A stretch of 64,000 nt of DNA, taken from assembly GCA_037783545.1 (NCBI GenBank), contig JBBELK010001240.1, positions 1 through 64,000 on the forward strand, given 5' to 3'. Position numbers and translations under genes: made by a program. The notes under the pieces are model-generated. The model worked only from the letters and a program-made list of their open reading frames with translations, was not told where the DNA came from and did not search any database. Shown here piece after piece: positions 25,049 through 38,771 of this stretch (position 1 is the stretch's first letter; every line of letters begins with the position of its first letter). This DNA is from Henricia sp. BOLD:AAB3569 (Eukaryota; Echinodermata; Asteroidea; Spinulosida; Echinasteridae).

Positions 25049-26534
25049 GTGGCTGTCTGTACACACCTCTTTGAGGTACTCCTGAGTTGTGCGCATGCTC
25101 AGTCATTCGGACTGTCGTTAACGCACCGCAGTTTGGCTCGGCAATTTCGTCAAAGTGTGGTCCAAACGTCGGCAGATTTGGAGGTCGAAAAATGTTCCGA
25201 CGAACTTCAAATTTTGCATGCCCTAAACTCTCTATATTGCACACTTGTCATAAAAAATTGACAGACTTTCGCCGGGAAATGGCAGAGAAATTTCAAAGTT
25301 TAGAAAAAACTGGGTTGAGGCTTCCTGACTGCTCTCACCCAAACCGTGGCTGTCTGTACACACCTCTTTGGGGTACTCCTGAGTTGTGCGCATGCTCAGT
25401 CATTCGGACTGTCGTTAACGCACCGCAGTTTGGCTCGGCAATTTGGTCAAAGTGTGGTCCAAACGTCCGCAAATTTGGAGGTCGAAAAATGTTCCGACGA
25501 ACTTCAAATTTTGCATGCCCTAAACTCTCTATATTGCGCACTTGTCATAAAAAATTGACAGACTTTCGCCGGGAAATGGCAGAGAAATTTCAAAGTTTAG
25601 AAAAAAATGGGTTGAGGCTTCCTGACTGCTCTCACGCAAACCGTGGCTGTCTGTACACACCTCTTTGGGGTACTCCTGAGTTGTGCGCATGCTCAGTCAT
25701 TCGGACTGTCGTTAACGCACCGCAGTTTGGCTCGGCAATTTGGTCAAAGTGTGGTCCAAACGTCGGCAAATTTGGAGGTCGAAAAATGTTCCGACGAACT
25801 TCAAATTTTGCATGCCCTAAACTCTCTATATTGCGCACTTGTCATAAAAAATTGACAGACTTTCGCCGGGAAATAGCAGAGAAATTTCAAAGTTTAGAAA
25901 AAACTGGGTTGAGGCTTCCTGACTGCTCTCACGCAAACCGTGGCTGTCTGTACACACCTCTTTGGGGTACTCCTGAGTTGTGCGCATGCTCAGTCATTCG
26001 GACTGTCGTTAACGCACCGCAGTTTGGCTCGGCAATTTGGTCAAAGTGTGGTCCAAACGTCGGCAAATTTGGAGGTCGAAAAATGTTCCGACGAACTTCA
26101 AATTTTGCATGCCCTAAACTCTCTATATTGCGCACTTGTCATAACAAATTGACAGACTTTCGCCAGGAAATGGCAGAGAAATTTCAAAGTTTAGAAAAAA
26201 CTGGGTTGAGGCTTCCTGACTGCTCTCACGCAAACCGTGGCTGTCTGTACACACCTCTTTGGGGTACTCCTGAGTTGTGCGCATGCTCAGTCATTCGGAC
26301 TGTCGTTAACGCACCGCAGTTTGGCTCGGCAATTTGGTCAAAGTGTGGTCCAAACGTCGGCAAATTTGGAGGTCGAAAAATGTTCCGACGAACTTCAAAT
26401 GTTGCATGCCCTTAACTCTCTATATTGCGCACTTGTCATAAAAAATTGACAGACTTTCGCCGGGAAATGGCAGAGAAATTTCAAAGTTTAGAAAAAAACT
26501 GGGTTGAGGCTTCCTGACTGCTCTCACGCAAACC
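25049..26534 (+). repeat. Five-monomer HOR block P, copy 1
   Basis: Markers in order: CTTTGAGGTAC with ATTTCGTC, GGCAGATTTG and ATTGCACAC; CTCACCCAAACC with GTCCGCAAA; GAAATAGCAG; CGCCAGG; AAATGTTGCATGCCCTTAAC. The series recurs 3,567 bp (12 monomers) downstream. Confidence 0.88.
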
Positions 26535-28318
26535 GTGGCTGTCTGTACACACCTCTTTGGGGTACTCCTGAGTTGTGCGCATGCTCAGTCATTCGGACTG
26601 TCGTTAACGCACCGCAGTTTGGCTCGGCAATTTGGTCAAAGTGTGGTCCAAACGTCGGCAAATTTGGAGGTCGAAAAATGTTCCGACGAACTTCAAATTT
26701 TGCATGCCCTAAACTCTCTATATTGCGCACTTGTCATAAAAAAATTGACAGACTTTCGCCGGGAAATGGAAGAGAAATTTCAAAGTTTAGAAAAAAATGG
26801 GTTGAGGCTTCCTGACTGCTCTCACGCAAACCGTGGCTGTCTGTACACACCTCTTTGGGGTACTCCTGAGTTGTGCGCATGCTCAGTCATTCGGACTGTC
26901 GTTAACGCACCGCAGTTTGGCTCGGCAATTTGGTCAAAGTGTGGTCCAAACGTCGGCAAATTTTGAGGTCGAAAAATGTTCCGACGAACTTCAAATTTTG
27001 CATGCCCTAAACTCTCTATATTGCGCACTTGTCATAACAAATTGACAGACTTTCGCCGGGAAATGGCAGAGAAATTTCAAAGTTTAGAAAAAAATGGGTT
27101 GAGGCTTCCTGACTGCTCTCACGCAAACCGTGGCTGTCTGTACACACCTCTTTGGGGTACTCCTGAGTTGTGCGCATGCTCAGTCATTCGGACTGTCGTT
27201 AACGCACCGCAGTTTGGCTCGGCAATTTGGTCAAAGTGTGGTCCAAACGTCGGAAAATTTGGAGGTCGAAAAATGTTCCGACGAACTTCAAATTTTGCAT
27301 GCCCTAAACTCTCTATATTGCGCACTTGTCATAAAAAAATTGACAGACTTTCGCCGGGAAATGGCAGAGAAATTTCAAAGTTTAGTAAAAACTGGGTTGA
27401 GGCTTCCTGACTGCTCTCACGCAAACCGTGGCTGTCTGTACACACCTCTTTGAGGTACTCCTGAGTTGTGCGCATGCTCAGTCATTCGGACTGTCGTTAA
27501 CGCACCGCAGTTTGGCTCGGCAATTTGGTCAAAGTGTGGTCCAAACGTCGGCAAATTTGGAGGTCGAAAAATGTTCCGACGAACTTCAAATTTTGCATGC
27601 CCTAAACTCTCTATATTGCGCACTTGTCATAAAAAATTGACAGACTTTCGCCGGGAAATGGCAGAGAAATTTCAAAGTTTAGAAAAAACTGGGTTGAGGC
27701 TTCCTGACTGCTCTCACGCAAACCGTGGCTGTCTGTACACACCTCTTTGGGGTACTCCTGAGTTGTGCGCATGCTCAGTCATTCGGACTGTCGTTAACGC
27801 ACCGCAGTTTGGCTCGGCAATTTGGTCAAAGTGTGGTCCAAACGTCGGCAAATTTGGAGGTCGAAAAATGTTCCGACGAACTTCAAATTTTGCATGCCCT
27901 AAACTCTCTATATTGCGCACTTGTCATAAACAATTGACAGACTTTCGCCGGGAAATGGCAGAGAAATTTCAAAGTTTAGAAAAAACTGAGTTGAGGCTTC
28001 CTGACTGCTCTCACGAAACCGTGGCTGTCTGTACACACCTCTTTGGGGTACTCCTGAGTTGTGCGCATGCTCAGTCATTCGGACTGTCGTTAACGCACCG
28101 CAGTTTGGCTCGGCAATTTGGTCAAAGTGTGGTCCAAACGTCGGCAAATTTGGAGGTCGAAAAATGTTCCGACGAACTTCAAATTTTGCATGCCCTAAAC
28201 TCTCTATATTGCGCACTTGTCATAACAAAATTGACAGACTTTCGCCGGGAAATGGAAGAGAAATTTCAAAGTTTAGAAAAAACTGGGTTGAGGCTTCCTG
28301 ACTGCTCTCACGCAAACC
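26535..28318 (+). repeat. Six-monomer HOR block Q, copy 2
   Basis: Carries the same series as 20,592-22,375, including the rare GTCGGAAAATTT and ATAACAAAATTG changes. I see no difference inside the six units. The following unit differs (AAAAAACTGGG with GGCTTTCTGAC here, AAAAAAATGGG there), which places a boundary near 28.57 kb. Confidence 0.85.
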
Positions 28319-28615
28319 GTGGCTGTCTGTACACACCTCTTTGGGGTACTCCTGAGTTGTGCGCATGCTCAGTCATTCGGACTGTCGTTAACGCACCGCA
28401 GTTTGGCTCGGCAATTTGGTCAAAGTGTGGTCCAAACGTCGGCAAATTTTGAGGTCGAAAAATGTTCCGACGAACTTCAAATTTTGCATGCCCTAAACTC
28501 TCTATATTGCGCACTTGTCATAACAAATTGACAGACTTTCGCCGGGAAATGGCAGAGAAATTTCAAAGTTTAGAAAAAACTGGGTTGAGGCTTTCTGACT
28601 GCTCTCACGCAAACC

Positions 28616-30101
28616 GTGGCTGTCTGTACACACCTCTTTGAGGTACTCCTGAGTTGTGCGCATGCTCAGTCATTCGGACTGTCGTTAACGCACCGCAGTT
28701 TGGCTCGGCAATTTCGTCAAAGTGTGGTCCAAACGTCGGCAGATTTGGAGGTCGAAAAATGTTCCGACGAACTTCAAATTTTGCATGCCCTAAACTCTCT
28801 ATATTGCACACTTGTCATAAAAAATTGACAGACTTTCGCCGGGAAATGGCAGAGAAATTTCAAAGTTTAGAAAAAACTGGGTTGAGGCTTCCTGACTGCT
28901 CTCACCCAAACCGTGGCTGTCTGTACACACCTCTTTGGGGTACTCCTGAGTTGTGCGCATGCTCAGTCATTCGGACTGTCGTTAACGCACCGCAGTTTGG
29001 CTCGGCAATTTGGTCAAAGTGTGGTCCAAACGTCCGCAAATTTGGAGGTCGAAAAATGTTCCGACGAACTTCAAATTTTGCATGCCCTAAACTCTCTATA
29101 TTGCGCACTTGTCATAAAAAATTGACAGACTTTCGCCGGGAAATGGCAGAGAAATTTCAAAGTTTAGAAAAAAATGGGTTGAGGCTTCCTGACTGCTCTC
29201 ACGCAAACCGTGGCTGTCTGTACACACCTCTTTGGGGTACTCCTGAGTTGTGCGCATGCTCAGTCATTCGGACTGTCGTTAACGCACCGCAGTTTGGCTC
29301 GGCAATTTGGTCAAAGTGTGGTCCAAACGTCGGCAAATTTGGAGGTCGAAAAATGTTCCGACGAACTTCAAATTTTGCATGCCCTAAACTCTCTATATTG
29401 CGCACTTGTCATAAAAAATTGACAGACTTTCGCCGGGAAATAGCAGAGAAATTTCAAAGTTTAGAAAAAACTGGGTTGAGGCTTCCTGACTGCTCTCACG
29501 CAAACCGTGGCTGTCTGTACACACCTCTTTGGGGTACTCCTGAGTTGTGCGCATGCTCAGTCATTCGGACTGTCGTTAACGCACCGCAGTTTGGCTCGGC
29601 AATTTGGTCAAAGTGTGGTCCAAACGTCGGCAAATTTGGAGGTCGAAAAATGTTCCGACGAACTTCAAATTTTGCATGCCCTAAACTCTCTATATTGCGC
29701 ACTTGTCATAACAAATTGACAGACTTTCGCCAGGAAATGGCAGAGAAATTTCAAAGTTTAGAAAAAACTGGGTTGAGGCTTCCTGACTGCTCTCACGCAA
29801 ACCGTGGCTGTCTGTACACACCTCTTTGGGGTACTCCTGAGTTGTGCGCATGCTCAGTCATTCGGACTGTCGTTAACGCACCGCAGTTTGGCTCGGCAAT
29901 TTGGTCAAAGTGTGGTCCAAACGTCGGCAAATTTGGAGGTCGAAAAATGTTCCGACGAACTTCAAATGTTGCATGCCCTTAACTCTCTATATTGCGCACT
30001 TGTCATAAAAAATTGACAGACTTTCGCCGGGAAATGGCAGAGAAATTTCAAAGTTTAGAAAAAAACTGGGTTGAGGCTTCCTGACTGCTCTCACGCAAAC
30101 C
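28616..30101 (+). repeat. Five-monomer HOR block P, copy 2
   Basis: All markers of 25,049-26,534 are present in the same order. The last three units of the block are then amplified once more in the tetramer that follows. Confidence 0.88.
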
Positions 30102-30398
30102 GTGGCTGTCTGTACACACCTCTTTGGGGTACTCCTGAGTTGTGCGCATGCTCAGTCATTCGGACTGTCGTTAACGCACCGCAGTTTGGCTCGGCAATTT
30201 GGTCAAAGTGTGGTCCAAACGTCGGCAAATTTGGAGGTCGAAAAATGTTCCGACGAACTTCAAATTTTGCATGCCCTAAACTCTCTATATTGCGCACTTG
30301 TCATACAAAATTGACAGACTTTCGCCGGGAAAGGGCAGAGAAATTTCAAAGTTTAGAAAAAAATGGGTTGAGGCTTCCTGACTGCTCTCACGCAAACC
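29210..30398 (+). repeat. Four-monomer HOR (1,189 bp), copy 1
   Basis: Units in order: GAAATAGCAG; CGCCAGG; AAATGTTGCATGCCCTTAAC with a 7-A run; and GAAAGGGCAG. The set repeats immediately downstream. It overlaps block P copy 2, so this tetramer duplication is nested on the older block. Confidence 0.82.
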
Positions 30399-31587
30399 GT
30401 GGCTGTCTGTACACACCTCTTTGGGGTACTCCTGAGTTGTGCGCATGCTCAGTCATTCGGACTGTCGTTAACGCACCGCAGTTTGGCTCGGCAATTTGGT
30501 CAAAGTGTGGTCCAAACGTCGGCAAATTTGGAGGTCGAAAAATGTTCCGACGAACTTCAAATTTTGCATGCCCTAAACTCTCTATATTGCGCACTTGTCA
30601 TAAAAAATTGACAGACTTTCGCCGGGAAATAGCAGAGAAATTTCAAAGTTTAGAAAAAACTGGGTTGAGGCTTCCTGACTGCTCTCACGCAAACCGTGGC
30701 TGTCTGTACACACCTCTTTGGGGTACTCCTGAGTTGTGCGCATGCTCAGTCATTCGGACTGTCGTTAACGCACCGCAGTTTGGCTCGGCAATTTGGTCAA
30801 AGTGTGGTCCAAACGTCGGCAAATTTGGAGGTCGAAAAATGTTCCGACGAACTTCAAATTTTGCATGCCCTAAACTCTCTATATTGCGCACTTGTCATAA
30901 CAAATTGACAGACTTTCGCCAGGAAATGGCAGAGAAATTTCAAAGTTTAGAAAAAACTGGGTTGAGGCTTCCTGACTGCTCTCACGCAAACCGTGGCTGT
31001 CTGTACACACCTCTTTGGGGTACTCCTGAGTTGTGCGCATGCTCAGTCATTCGGACTGTCGTTAACGCACCGCAGTTTGGCTCGGCAATTTGGTCAAAGT
31101 GTGGTCCAAACGTCGGCAAATTTGGAGGTCGAAAAATGTTCCGACGAACTTCAAATGTTGCATGCCCTTAACTCTCTATATTGCGCACTTGTCATAAAAA
31201 ATTGACAGACTTTCGCCGGGAAATGGCAGAGAAATTTCAAAGTTTAGAAAAAAACTGGGTTGAGGCTTCCTGACTGCTCTCACGCAAACCGTGGCTGTCT
31301 GTACACACCTCTTTGGGGTACTCCTGAGTTGTGCGCATGCTCAGTCATTCGGACTGTCGTTAACGCACCGCAGTTTGGCTCGGCAATTTGGTCAAAGTGT
31401 GGTCCAAACGTCGGCAAATTTGGAGGTCGAAAAATGTTCCGACGAACTTCAAATTTTGCATGCCCTAAACTCTCTATATTGCGCACTTGTCATAAAAAAT
31501 TGACAGACTTTCGCCGGGAAAGGGCAGAGAAATTTCAAAGTTTAGAAAAAACTGGGTTGAGGCTTCCTGACTGCTCTCACGCAAACC
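30399..31587 (+). repeat. Four-monomer HOR (1,189 bp), copy 2
   Basis: Same marker order as 29,210-30,398. The last unit shares GAAAGGGCAG but lacks the ATACAAAATTG and AAAAAAATGGG changes of its counterpart. Confidence 0.8.
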
Positions 31588-34264
31588 GTGGCTGTCTGTA
31601 CACACCTCTTTGGGGTACTCCTGAGTTGTGCGCATGCTCAGTCATTCGGACTGTCGTTAACGCACCGCAGTTTGGCTCGGCAATTTGGTCAAAGTGTGGT
31701 CCAAACGTCGGCAAATTTGGAGGTCGAAAAATGTTCCGACGAACTTCAAATTTTGCATGCCCTAAACTCTCTATATTGCGCACTTGTCATAAAAAATTGA
31801 CAGACTTTCGCCGGGAAATGGCAGAGAAATTTCAAAGTTTAGAAAAAACTGGGTTGAGGCTTCCTGACTGCTCTCACGCAAACCGTGGCTGTCTGTACAC
31901 ACCTCTTTGGGGTACTCCTGAGTTGTGCGCATGCTCAGTCATTCGGACTGTCGTTAACGCACCGCAGTTTGGCTCGGCAATTTGGTCAAAGTGTGGTCCA
32001 AACGTCGGCAAATTTGGAGGTCGAAAAATGTTCCGACGAACTTCAAATTTTGCATGCCCTAAACTCTCTATATTGCGCACTTGTCATAAAAAATTGACAG
32101 ACTTTCGCCGGGAAATGGCAGAGAAATTTCAAAGTTTAGAAAAAACTGGGTTGAGGCTTCCTGACTGCTCTCACGCAAACCGTGGCTGTCTGTACACACC
32201 TCTTTGGGGTACTCCTGAGTTGTGCGCATGCTCATTCATTCGGACTGTCGTTAACGCACCGCAGTTTGGCTCGGCAATTTGGTCAAAGTGTGGTCCAAAC
32301 GTCGGCAAATTTGGAGGTCGAAAAATGTTCCGACGAACTTCAAATTTTGCATGCCCTAAACTCTCTATATTGCGCACTTGTCATAAAAAATTGACAGACT
32401 TTCGCCGGGAAATGGCAGAGAAATTTCAAAGTTTAGAAAAAACTGGGTTGAGGCTTCCTGACTGCTCTCACGCAAACCGTGGCTGTCTGTACACACCTCT
32501 TTGGGGTACTCCTGAGTTGTGCGCATGCTCAGTCATTCGGACTGTCGTTAACGCACCGCAGTTTGGCTCGGCAATTTGGTCAAAGTGTGGTCCAAACGTC
32601 GGCAAATTTGGAGGTCGAAAAATGTTCCGACGAACTTCAAATTTTGCATGCCCTAAACTCTCTATATTGCGCACTTGTCATAAAAAATTGACAGACTTTC
32701 GCCGGGAAATGGCAGAGAAATTTCAAAGTTTAGAAAAAAACTGGGTTGAGGCTTCCTGACTGCTCTCACGCAAACCGTGGCTGTCTGTACACACCTCTTT
32801 GGGGTACTCCTGAGTTGTGCGCATGCTCAGTCATTCGGACTGTCGTTAACGCACCGCAGTTTGGCTCGGCAATTTGGTCAAAGTGTGGTCCAAACGTCGG
32901 CAAATTTGGAGGTCGAAAAATGTTCCGACGAACTTCAAATTTTGCATGCCCTAAACTCTCTATATTGCGCACTTGTCATAAAAAATTGACAGACTTTCGC
33001 CGGGAAATGGCAGAGAAATTTCAAAGTTTAGAAAAAAACTGGGTTGAGGCTTCCTGACTGCTCTCACGCAAACCGTGGCTGTCTGTACACACCTCTTTGG
33101 GGTACTCCTGAGTTGTGCGCATGCTCAGTCATTCGGACTGTCGTTAACGCACCGCAGTTTGGCTCGGCAATTTGGTCAAAGTGTGGTCCAAACGTCGGCA
33201 AATTTGGAGGTCGAAAAATGTTCCGACGAACTTCAAATTTTGCATGCCCTAAACTCTCTATATTGCGCACTTGTCATAAAAAATTGACAGACTTTCGCCG
33301 GGAAATGGCAGAGAAATTTCAAAGTTTAGAAAAAAAACTGGGTTGAGGCTTCCTGACTGCTCTCACGCAAACCGTGGCTGTCTGTACACACCTCTTTGGG
33401 GTACTCCTGAGTTGTGCGCATGCTCAGTCATTCGGACTGTCGTTAACGCACGGCAGATTGGCTCGGCAATTTGGTCAAAGTGTGGTCCAAACGTCGGCAA
33501 ATTTGGAGGTCGAAAAATGTTCCGACGAACTTCAAATTTTGCATGCCCTAAACTCTAAATATTGCGCACTTGTCATAAAAAATTGACAGACTTTCGCCGG
33601 GAAATGGCAGAGAAATTTCAAAGTTTAGAAAAAACTGGGTTGAGGCTTCCTGACTGCTCAAACGCAAACCGTGGCTGTCTGTACACACCTCTTTGGGGTA
33701 CTCCTGAGTTGTGCGCATGCTCAGTCATTCGGACTGTCGTTAACGCACCGCAGTTTGGCTCGGCAATTTGGTCAAAGTGTGGTCCAAACGTCGGCAAATT
33801 TGGAGGTCGAAAAATGTTCCGACGAACTTCAAATTTTGCATGCCCTAAACTCTCTATATTGCGCACTTGTCATACAAAATTGACAGACTTTCGCCGGGAA
33901 ATGGCAGAGAAATTTCAAAGTTTAGAAAAAACTGGGTTGAGGCTTCCTGACTGCTCTCACGCAAACCGTGGCTGTCTGTACACACCTCTTTGGGGTACTC
34001 CTGAGTTGTGCGCATGCTCAGTCATTCGGACTGTCGTTAACGCACCGCAGTTTGGCTCGGCAATTTGGTCAAAGTGTGGTCCAAACGTCGGCAAATTTGG
34101 AGGTCGAAAAATGTTCCGACGAACTTCAAATTTTGCATGCCCTAAACTCTCTATATTGCGCACTTGTCATAAAAAATTGACAGACTTTCGCCGGGAAATG
34201 GCAGAGAAATTTCAAAGTTTAGAAAAAACTGGGTTTAGGCTTCCTGACTGCTCTCACGCAAACC
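31588..34264 (+). repeat. Near-consensus satellite segment
   Basis: Nine units close to consensus. Private changes include CTCATTCATT at about 32,231, A-run lengthening in three consecutive units (32.7-33.3 kb), CACGGCAGATTGG at about 33,450 and CTCTAAATATT at about 33,553. CAGATTGG also occurs in the first monomer of the window. No block structure is obvious here. Confidence 0.75.
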
Positions 34265-35454
34265 GTGTCTGTCTTTACACACCTCTTTGGGGTACTCCTG
34301 AGTTGTGCGCATGCTCAGTCATTCGGACTGTCGTTAACGCACCGCAGTTTGGCTCGGCAGTTTGGTCAAAGTGTGGTCCAAACGTCGGCAAATTTGGAGG
34401 TCGAATAATGTTCCGACGAACTTCAAATTTTGCATGCCCTAAACTCTCTATATTGCGCACTTGTCATAAAAAATTGACAGACTTTCGCCGGGAAATGGCA
34501 GAGAAATTTCAAAGTTTAGAAAAAACTGGGTTGAGGCTTCCTGACTGCTCTCACGTAAACCGTGGCTGTCTGTACACACCTCTTTGGGGTACTCCTGAGT
34601 TGTGCGCATGCTCAGTCATTCGGACTGTCGTTAACGCACCGCAGTTTGGCTCGGCAATTTGGTCAAATTGTGGTCCAAACGTCGGCAAATTTGGAGGTCG
34701 AAAAATGTTCCGACGAACTTCAAATTTTGCATGCCCTAAACTCTCTATATTGCGCACTTGTCATCAAAAAATTGACAGACTTTCGCCGGGAAATGGCAGA
34801 GAAATTTCAAAGTTTAGAAAAAACTGGGTTTAGGCTTCCTGACTGCTCTCACGCAAACCGTGGCTGTCTGTACACACCTCTTTGGGGTACTCCTGAGTTG
34901 TGCGCATGCTCAGTCATTCGGACTGTCGTTAAGGCACCGCAGTTTGGCTCGGCAATTTGGTCAAAGTGTGGTCCAAACGTCGGCAAATTTGGAGGTCGAA
35001 TAATGTTCCGACGAACTTCAAATTTTGCATGCCCTAAACTCTCTATATTGCGCACTTGTCATAAAAAATTGACAGACTTTCGCCGGGAAATGGCAGAGAA
35101 ATGTCAAAGTTTAGAAAAAACTGGGTTGAGGCTTCCTGACTGCTCTCACGTAAACCGTGGCTGTCTGTACACACCTCTTTGGGGTACTCCTGAGTTGTGC
35201 GCATGCTCAGTCATTCGGACTGTCGTTAACGCACCGCAGTTTGGCTCGGCAATTTGGTCAAAGTGTGGTCCAAACGTCGGCAAATTTGGAGGTCGAAAAA
35301 TGTTCCGACGAACTTCAAATTTTGCATGCCCTAAACTCTCTATATTGCGCACTTGTCATAAACAAATTGACAGACTTTCGCCGGGAAATGGCAGAGAAAT
35401 TTCAAAGTTTAGAAAAAACTGGGTTGAGGCTTCCTGACTGCTCTCACGCAAACC
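34265..35454 (+). repeat. A/B dimer patch (two 595-bp dimers)
   Basis: Type A units (preceded by GGGTTTAGG, carrying GTCGAATAATG) alternate with type B units (CACGTAAACC) at 34,265 A, 34,562 B, 34,860 A and 35,157 B. The same two types dominate the right end of the window, more than 20 kb away. Private changes include CGTGTCTGTCTTTAC at about 34,264, CAAATTGTGG at about 34,665 and GTTAAGGCACC at about 34,929. Confidence 0.8.
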
Positions 35455-35751
35455 GTGGCTGTCTGTACACACCTCTTTGGGGTACTCCTGAGTTGTGCGC
35501 ATGCTCAGTCATTCGGACTGTCGTTAACGCACCGCAGTTTGGCTCGGCAATTTGGTCAAAGTGTGGTCCAAACGTCGGCAAATTTGGAGGTCGAAAAATG
35601 TTCCGACGAACTTCAAATTTTGCATGCCCTAAACTCTCTATATTGCGCACTTGTCATAAAAAATTGACAGACTTTCGCCGGGAAATGGCAGAGAAATTTC
35701 AAAGTTTAGAAAAAACTGGGTTGAGGCTTCCTGACTGCTCTCACGCAAACC

Positions 35752-36642
35752 GTGGCTGTCTGTACACACCTCTTTGGGGTACTCCTGAGTTGTGCGCATG
35801 CTCAGTCATTCGGACTGTCGTTAACGCACCGCAGTTTGGCTCGGCAATTTGGTCAAAGTGTGGTCCAAACGTCGGCAAATTTGGACGTCGAAAAATGTTC
35901 CGACGAACTTCAAATTTTGCATGCCCTAAACTCTCTATATTGCGCACTTGTCATAAAAAATTGACAGACTTTCGCCGGGAAATGGCAGAGAAATTTCAAA
36001 GTTTAGAAAAAACTGGGTTGAGGCTTCCTGACTGCTCTCACGCAAACCGTGGCTGTCTGTACACACCTCTTTGGGGTACTCCTGAGTTGTGCGCATGCTC
36101 AGTCATTCGGACTGTCGTTAACGCACCGCAGTTTGGCTCGGCAATTTGGTCAAAGTGTGGTCCAAACGTCGGCAAATTTGGACGTCGAAAAATGTTCCGA
36201 CGAACTTCAAATTTTGCATGCCCTAAACTCTCTATATTGCGCACTTGTCATAAAAAATTGACAGACTTTCGCCGGGAAATGGCAGAGAAATTTCAAAGTT
36301 TAGAAAAAACTGGGTTGAGGCTTCCTGACTGCTCTCACGCAAACCGTGGCTGTCTGTACACACCTCTTTGGGGTACTCCTGAGTTGTGCGCATGCTCAGT
36401 CATTCGGACTGTCGTTAACGCACCGCAGTTTGGCTCGGCAATTTGGTCAAAGTGTGGTCCAAACGTCGGCAAATTTGGACGTCGAAAAATGTTCCGACGA
36501 ACTTCAAATTTTGCATGCCCTAAACTCTCTATATTGCGCACTTGTCATAAAAAATTGACAGACTTTCGCCGGGAAATGGCAGAGAAATTTCAAAGTTTAG
36601 AAAAAACTGGGTTGAGGCTTCCTGACTGCTCTCACGCAAACC
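35752..36642 (+). repeat. Three consecutive units sharing TTTGGACGTCG
   Basis: The units starting at 35,752, 36,049 and 36,346 all carry GGACGTCG where nearly every other unit has GGAGGTCG. The three look identical over 297 bp. They read as a single-monomer amplification, the smallest-scale duplication in the window. Confidence 0.8.
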
Positions 36643-38771
36643 GTGGCTGTCTGTACACACCTCTTTGGGGTACTCCTGAGTTGTGCGCATGCTCAGTCAT
36701 TCGGACTGTCGTTAACGCACCGCAGTTTGGCTCGGCAATTTGGTCAAAGTGTGGTCCAAACGTCGGCAAATTTGGAGGTCGAAAAATGTTCCGACGAACT
36801 TCAAATTTTGCATGCCCTAAACTCTCTATATTGCGCACTTGTCATAAACAATTGACAGACTTTCGCCGGGAAATGGCAGAGAAATTTCAAAGTTTAGAAA
36901 AAACTGGGTTGAGGCTTCCTGACTGCTCTCACGCAAACCGTGGCTGTCTGTACACACCTCTTTGGGGTACTCCTGAGTTGTGCGCATGCTCAGTCATTCG
37001 GACTGTCGTTAACGCACCGCAGTTTGGCTCGGCAATTTGGTCAAAGTGTGGTCCAAACGTCGGCAAATTTGGAGGTCGAAAAATGTTCCGACGAACTTCA
37101 AATTTTGCATGCCCTACACTCTCTATATTGCGCACTTGTCATAAAAAATTGACAGACTTTCGCCGGGAAATGGCAGAGAAATTTCAAAGTTTAGAAAAAA
37201 CTGGGTTGAGGCTTCCTGACTGCTCTCACGCAAACCGTGGCTGTCTGTACACACCTCTTTGGGGTACTCCTGAGTTGTGCGCATGCTCAGTCATTCGGAC
37301 TGTCGTTAACGCACCGCAGTTTGGCTCGGCAATTTGGTCAAAGTGTGGTCCAAACGTCGGCAAATTTGGAGGTCGAAAAATGTTCCGACGAACTTCAAAT
37401 TTTGCATGCCCTAAACTCTCTATATTGCGCACTTGTCATAAAAAATTGACAGACTTTCGCCGGGAAATGGCAGAGAAATTTCAAAGTTTAGAAAAAAACT
37501 GGGTTGAGGCTTCCTGACTGCTCTCACGCAAACCGTGGCTGTCTGTACACACCTCTTTGGGGTACTCCTGAGTTGTGCGCATGCTCAGTCATTCGGACTG
37601 TCGTTAACGCACCGCAGTTTGGCTCGGCAATTTGGTCAAAGTGTGGTCCAAACGTCGGCAAATTTGGAGGTCGAAAAATGTTCCGACGAACTTCAAATTT
37701 TGCATGCCCTAAACTCTCTATATTGCGCACTTGTCATAAAAAATTGACAGACTTTCGCCGGGAAATGGAAGAGAAATTTCAAAGTTTAGAAAAAACTGGG
37801 TGAGGCTTCCTGACTGCTCTCACGCAAACCGTGGCTGTCTGTACACACCTCTTTGGGGTACTCCTGAGTTGTGCGCATGCTCAGTCATTCGGACTGTCGT
37901 TAACGCACCGCAGTTTGGCTCGGCAATTTGGTCAAAGTGTGGTCCAAACGTCGGCAAATTTGGAGGTCGAAAAATGTTCCGACGAACTTCAAATTTTGCA
38001 TGCCCTAAACTCTCTATATTGCGCACTTGTCATAACAAATTGACAGACTTTCGCCGGGAAATGGCAGAGAAATTTCAAAGTTTAGAAAAAACTGGGTTGA
38101 GGCTTCCTGACTGCTCTCACGCAAACCGTGGCTGTCTGTACACACCTCTTTGGGGTACTCCTGAGTTGTGCGCATGCTCAGTCATTCGGACTGTCGTTAA
38201 CGCACCGCAGTTTGGCTCGGCAATTTGGTCAAAGTGTGGTCCAAACGTCGGCAAATTTGGAGGTCGAAAAATGTTCCGACGAACTTCAAATTTTGCATGC
38301 CCTAAACTCTCTATATTGCGCACTTGTCATAAAAAATTGACAGACTTTCGCCGGGAAATGGCAGAGAAATTTCAAAGTTTAGAAAAAACTGGGTTGAGGC
38401 TTCCTGACTGCTCTCACGCAAACCGTGGCTGTCTGTACACACCTCTTTGGGGTACTCCTGAGTTGTGCGCATGCTCAGTCATTCGGACTGTCGTTAACGC
38501 ACCGCAGTTTGGCTCGGCAATTTGGTCAAAGTGTGGTCCAAACGTCTGCAAATTTGGAGGTCGAAAAATGTTCCGACGAACTTCAAATTTTGCATGCCCT
38601 AAACTCTCTATATTGCGCACTTGTCATAAAAAAAGGACAGACTTTCGCCGGGAAATGGCAGAGAAATTTCAAAGTTTAGAAAAAACTGGGTTGAGGCTTC
38701 CTGACTGCTCTCACGCAAACCGTGGCTGTCTGTACACACCTCTTTGGGGTACTCCTGAGTTGTGCGCATGC

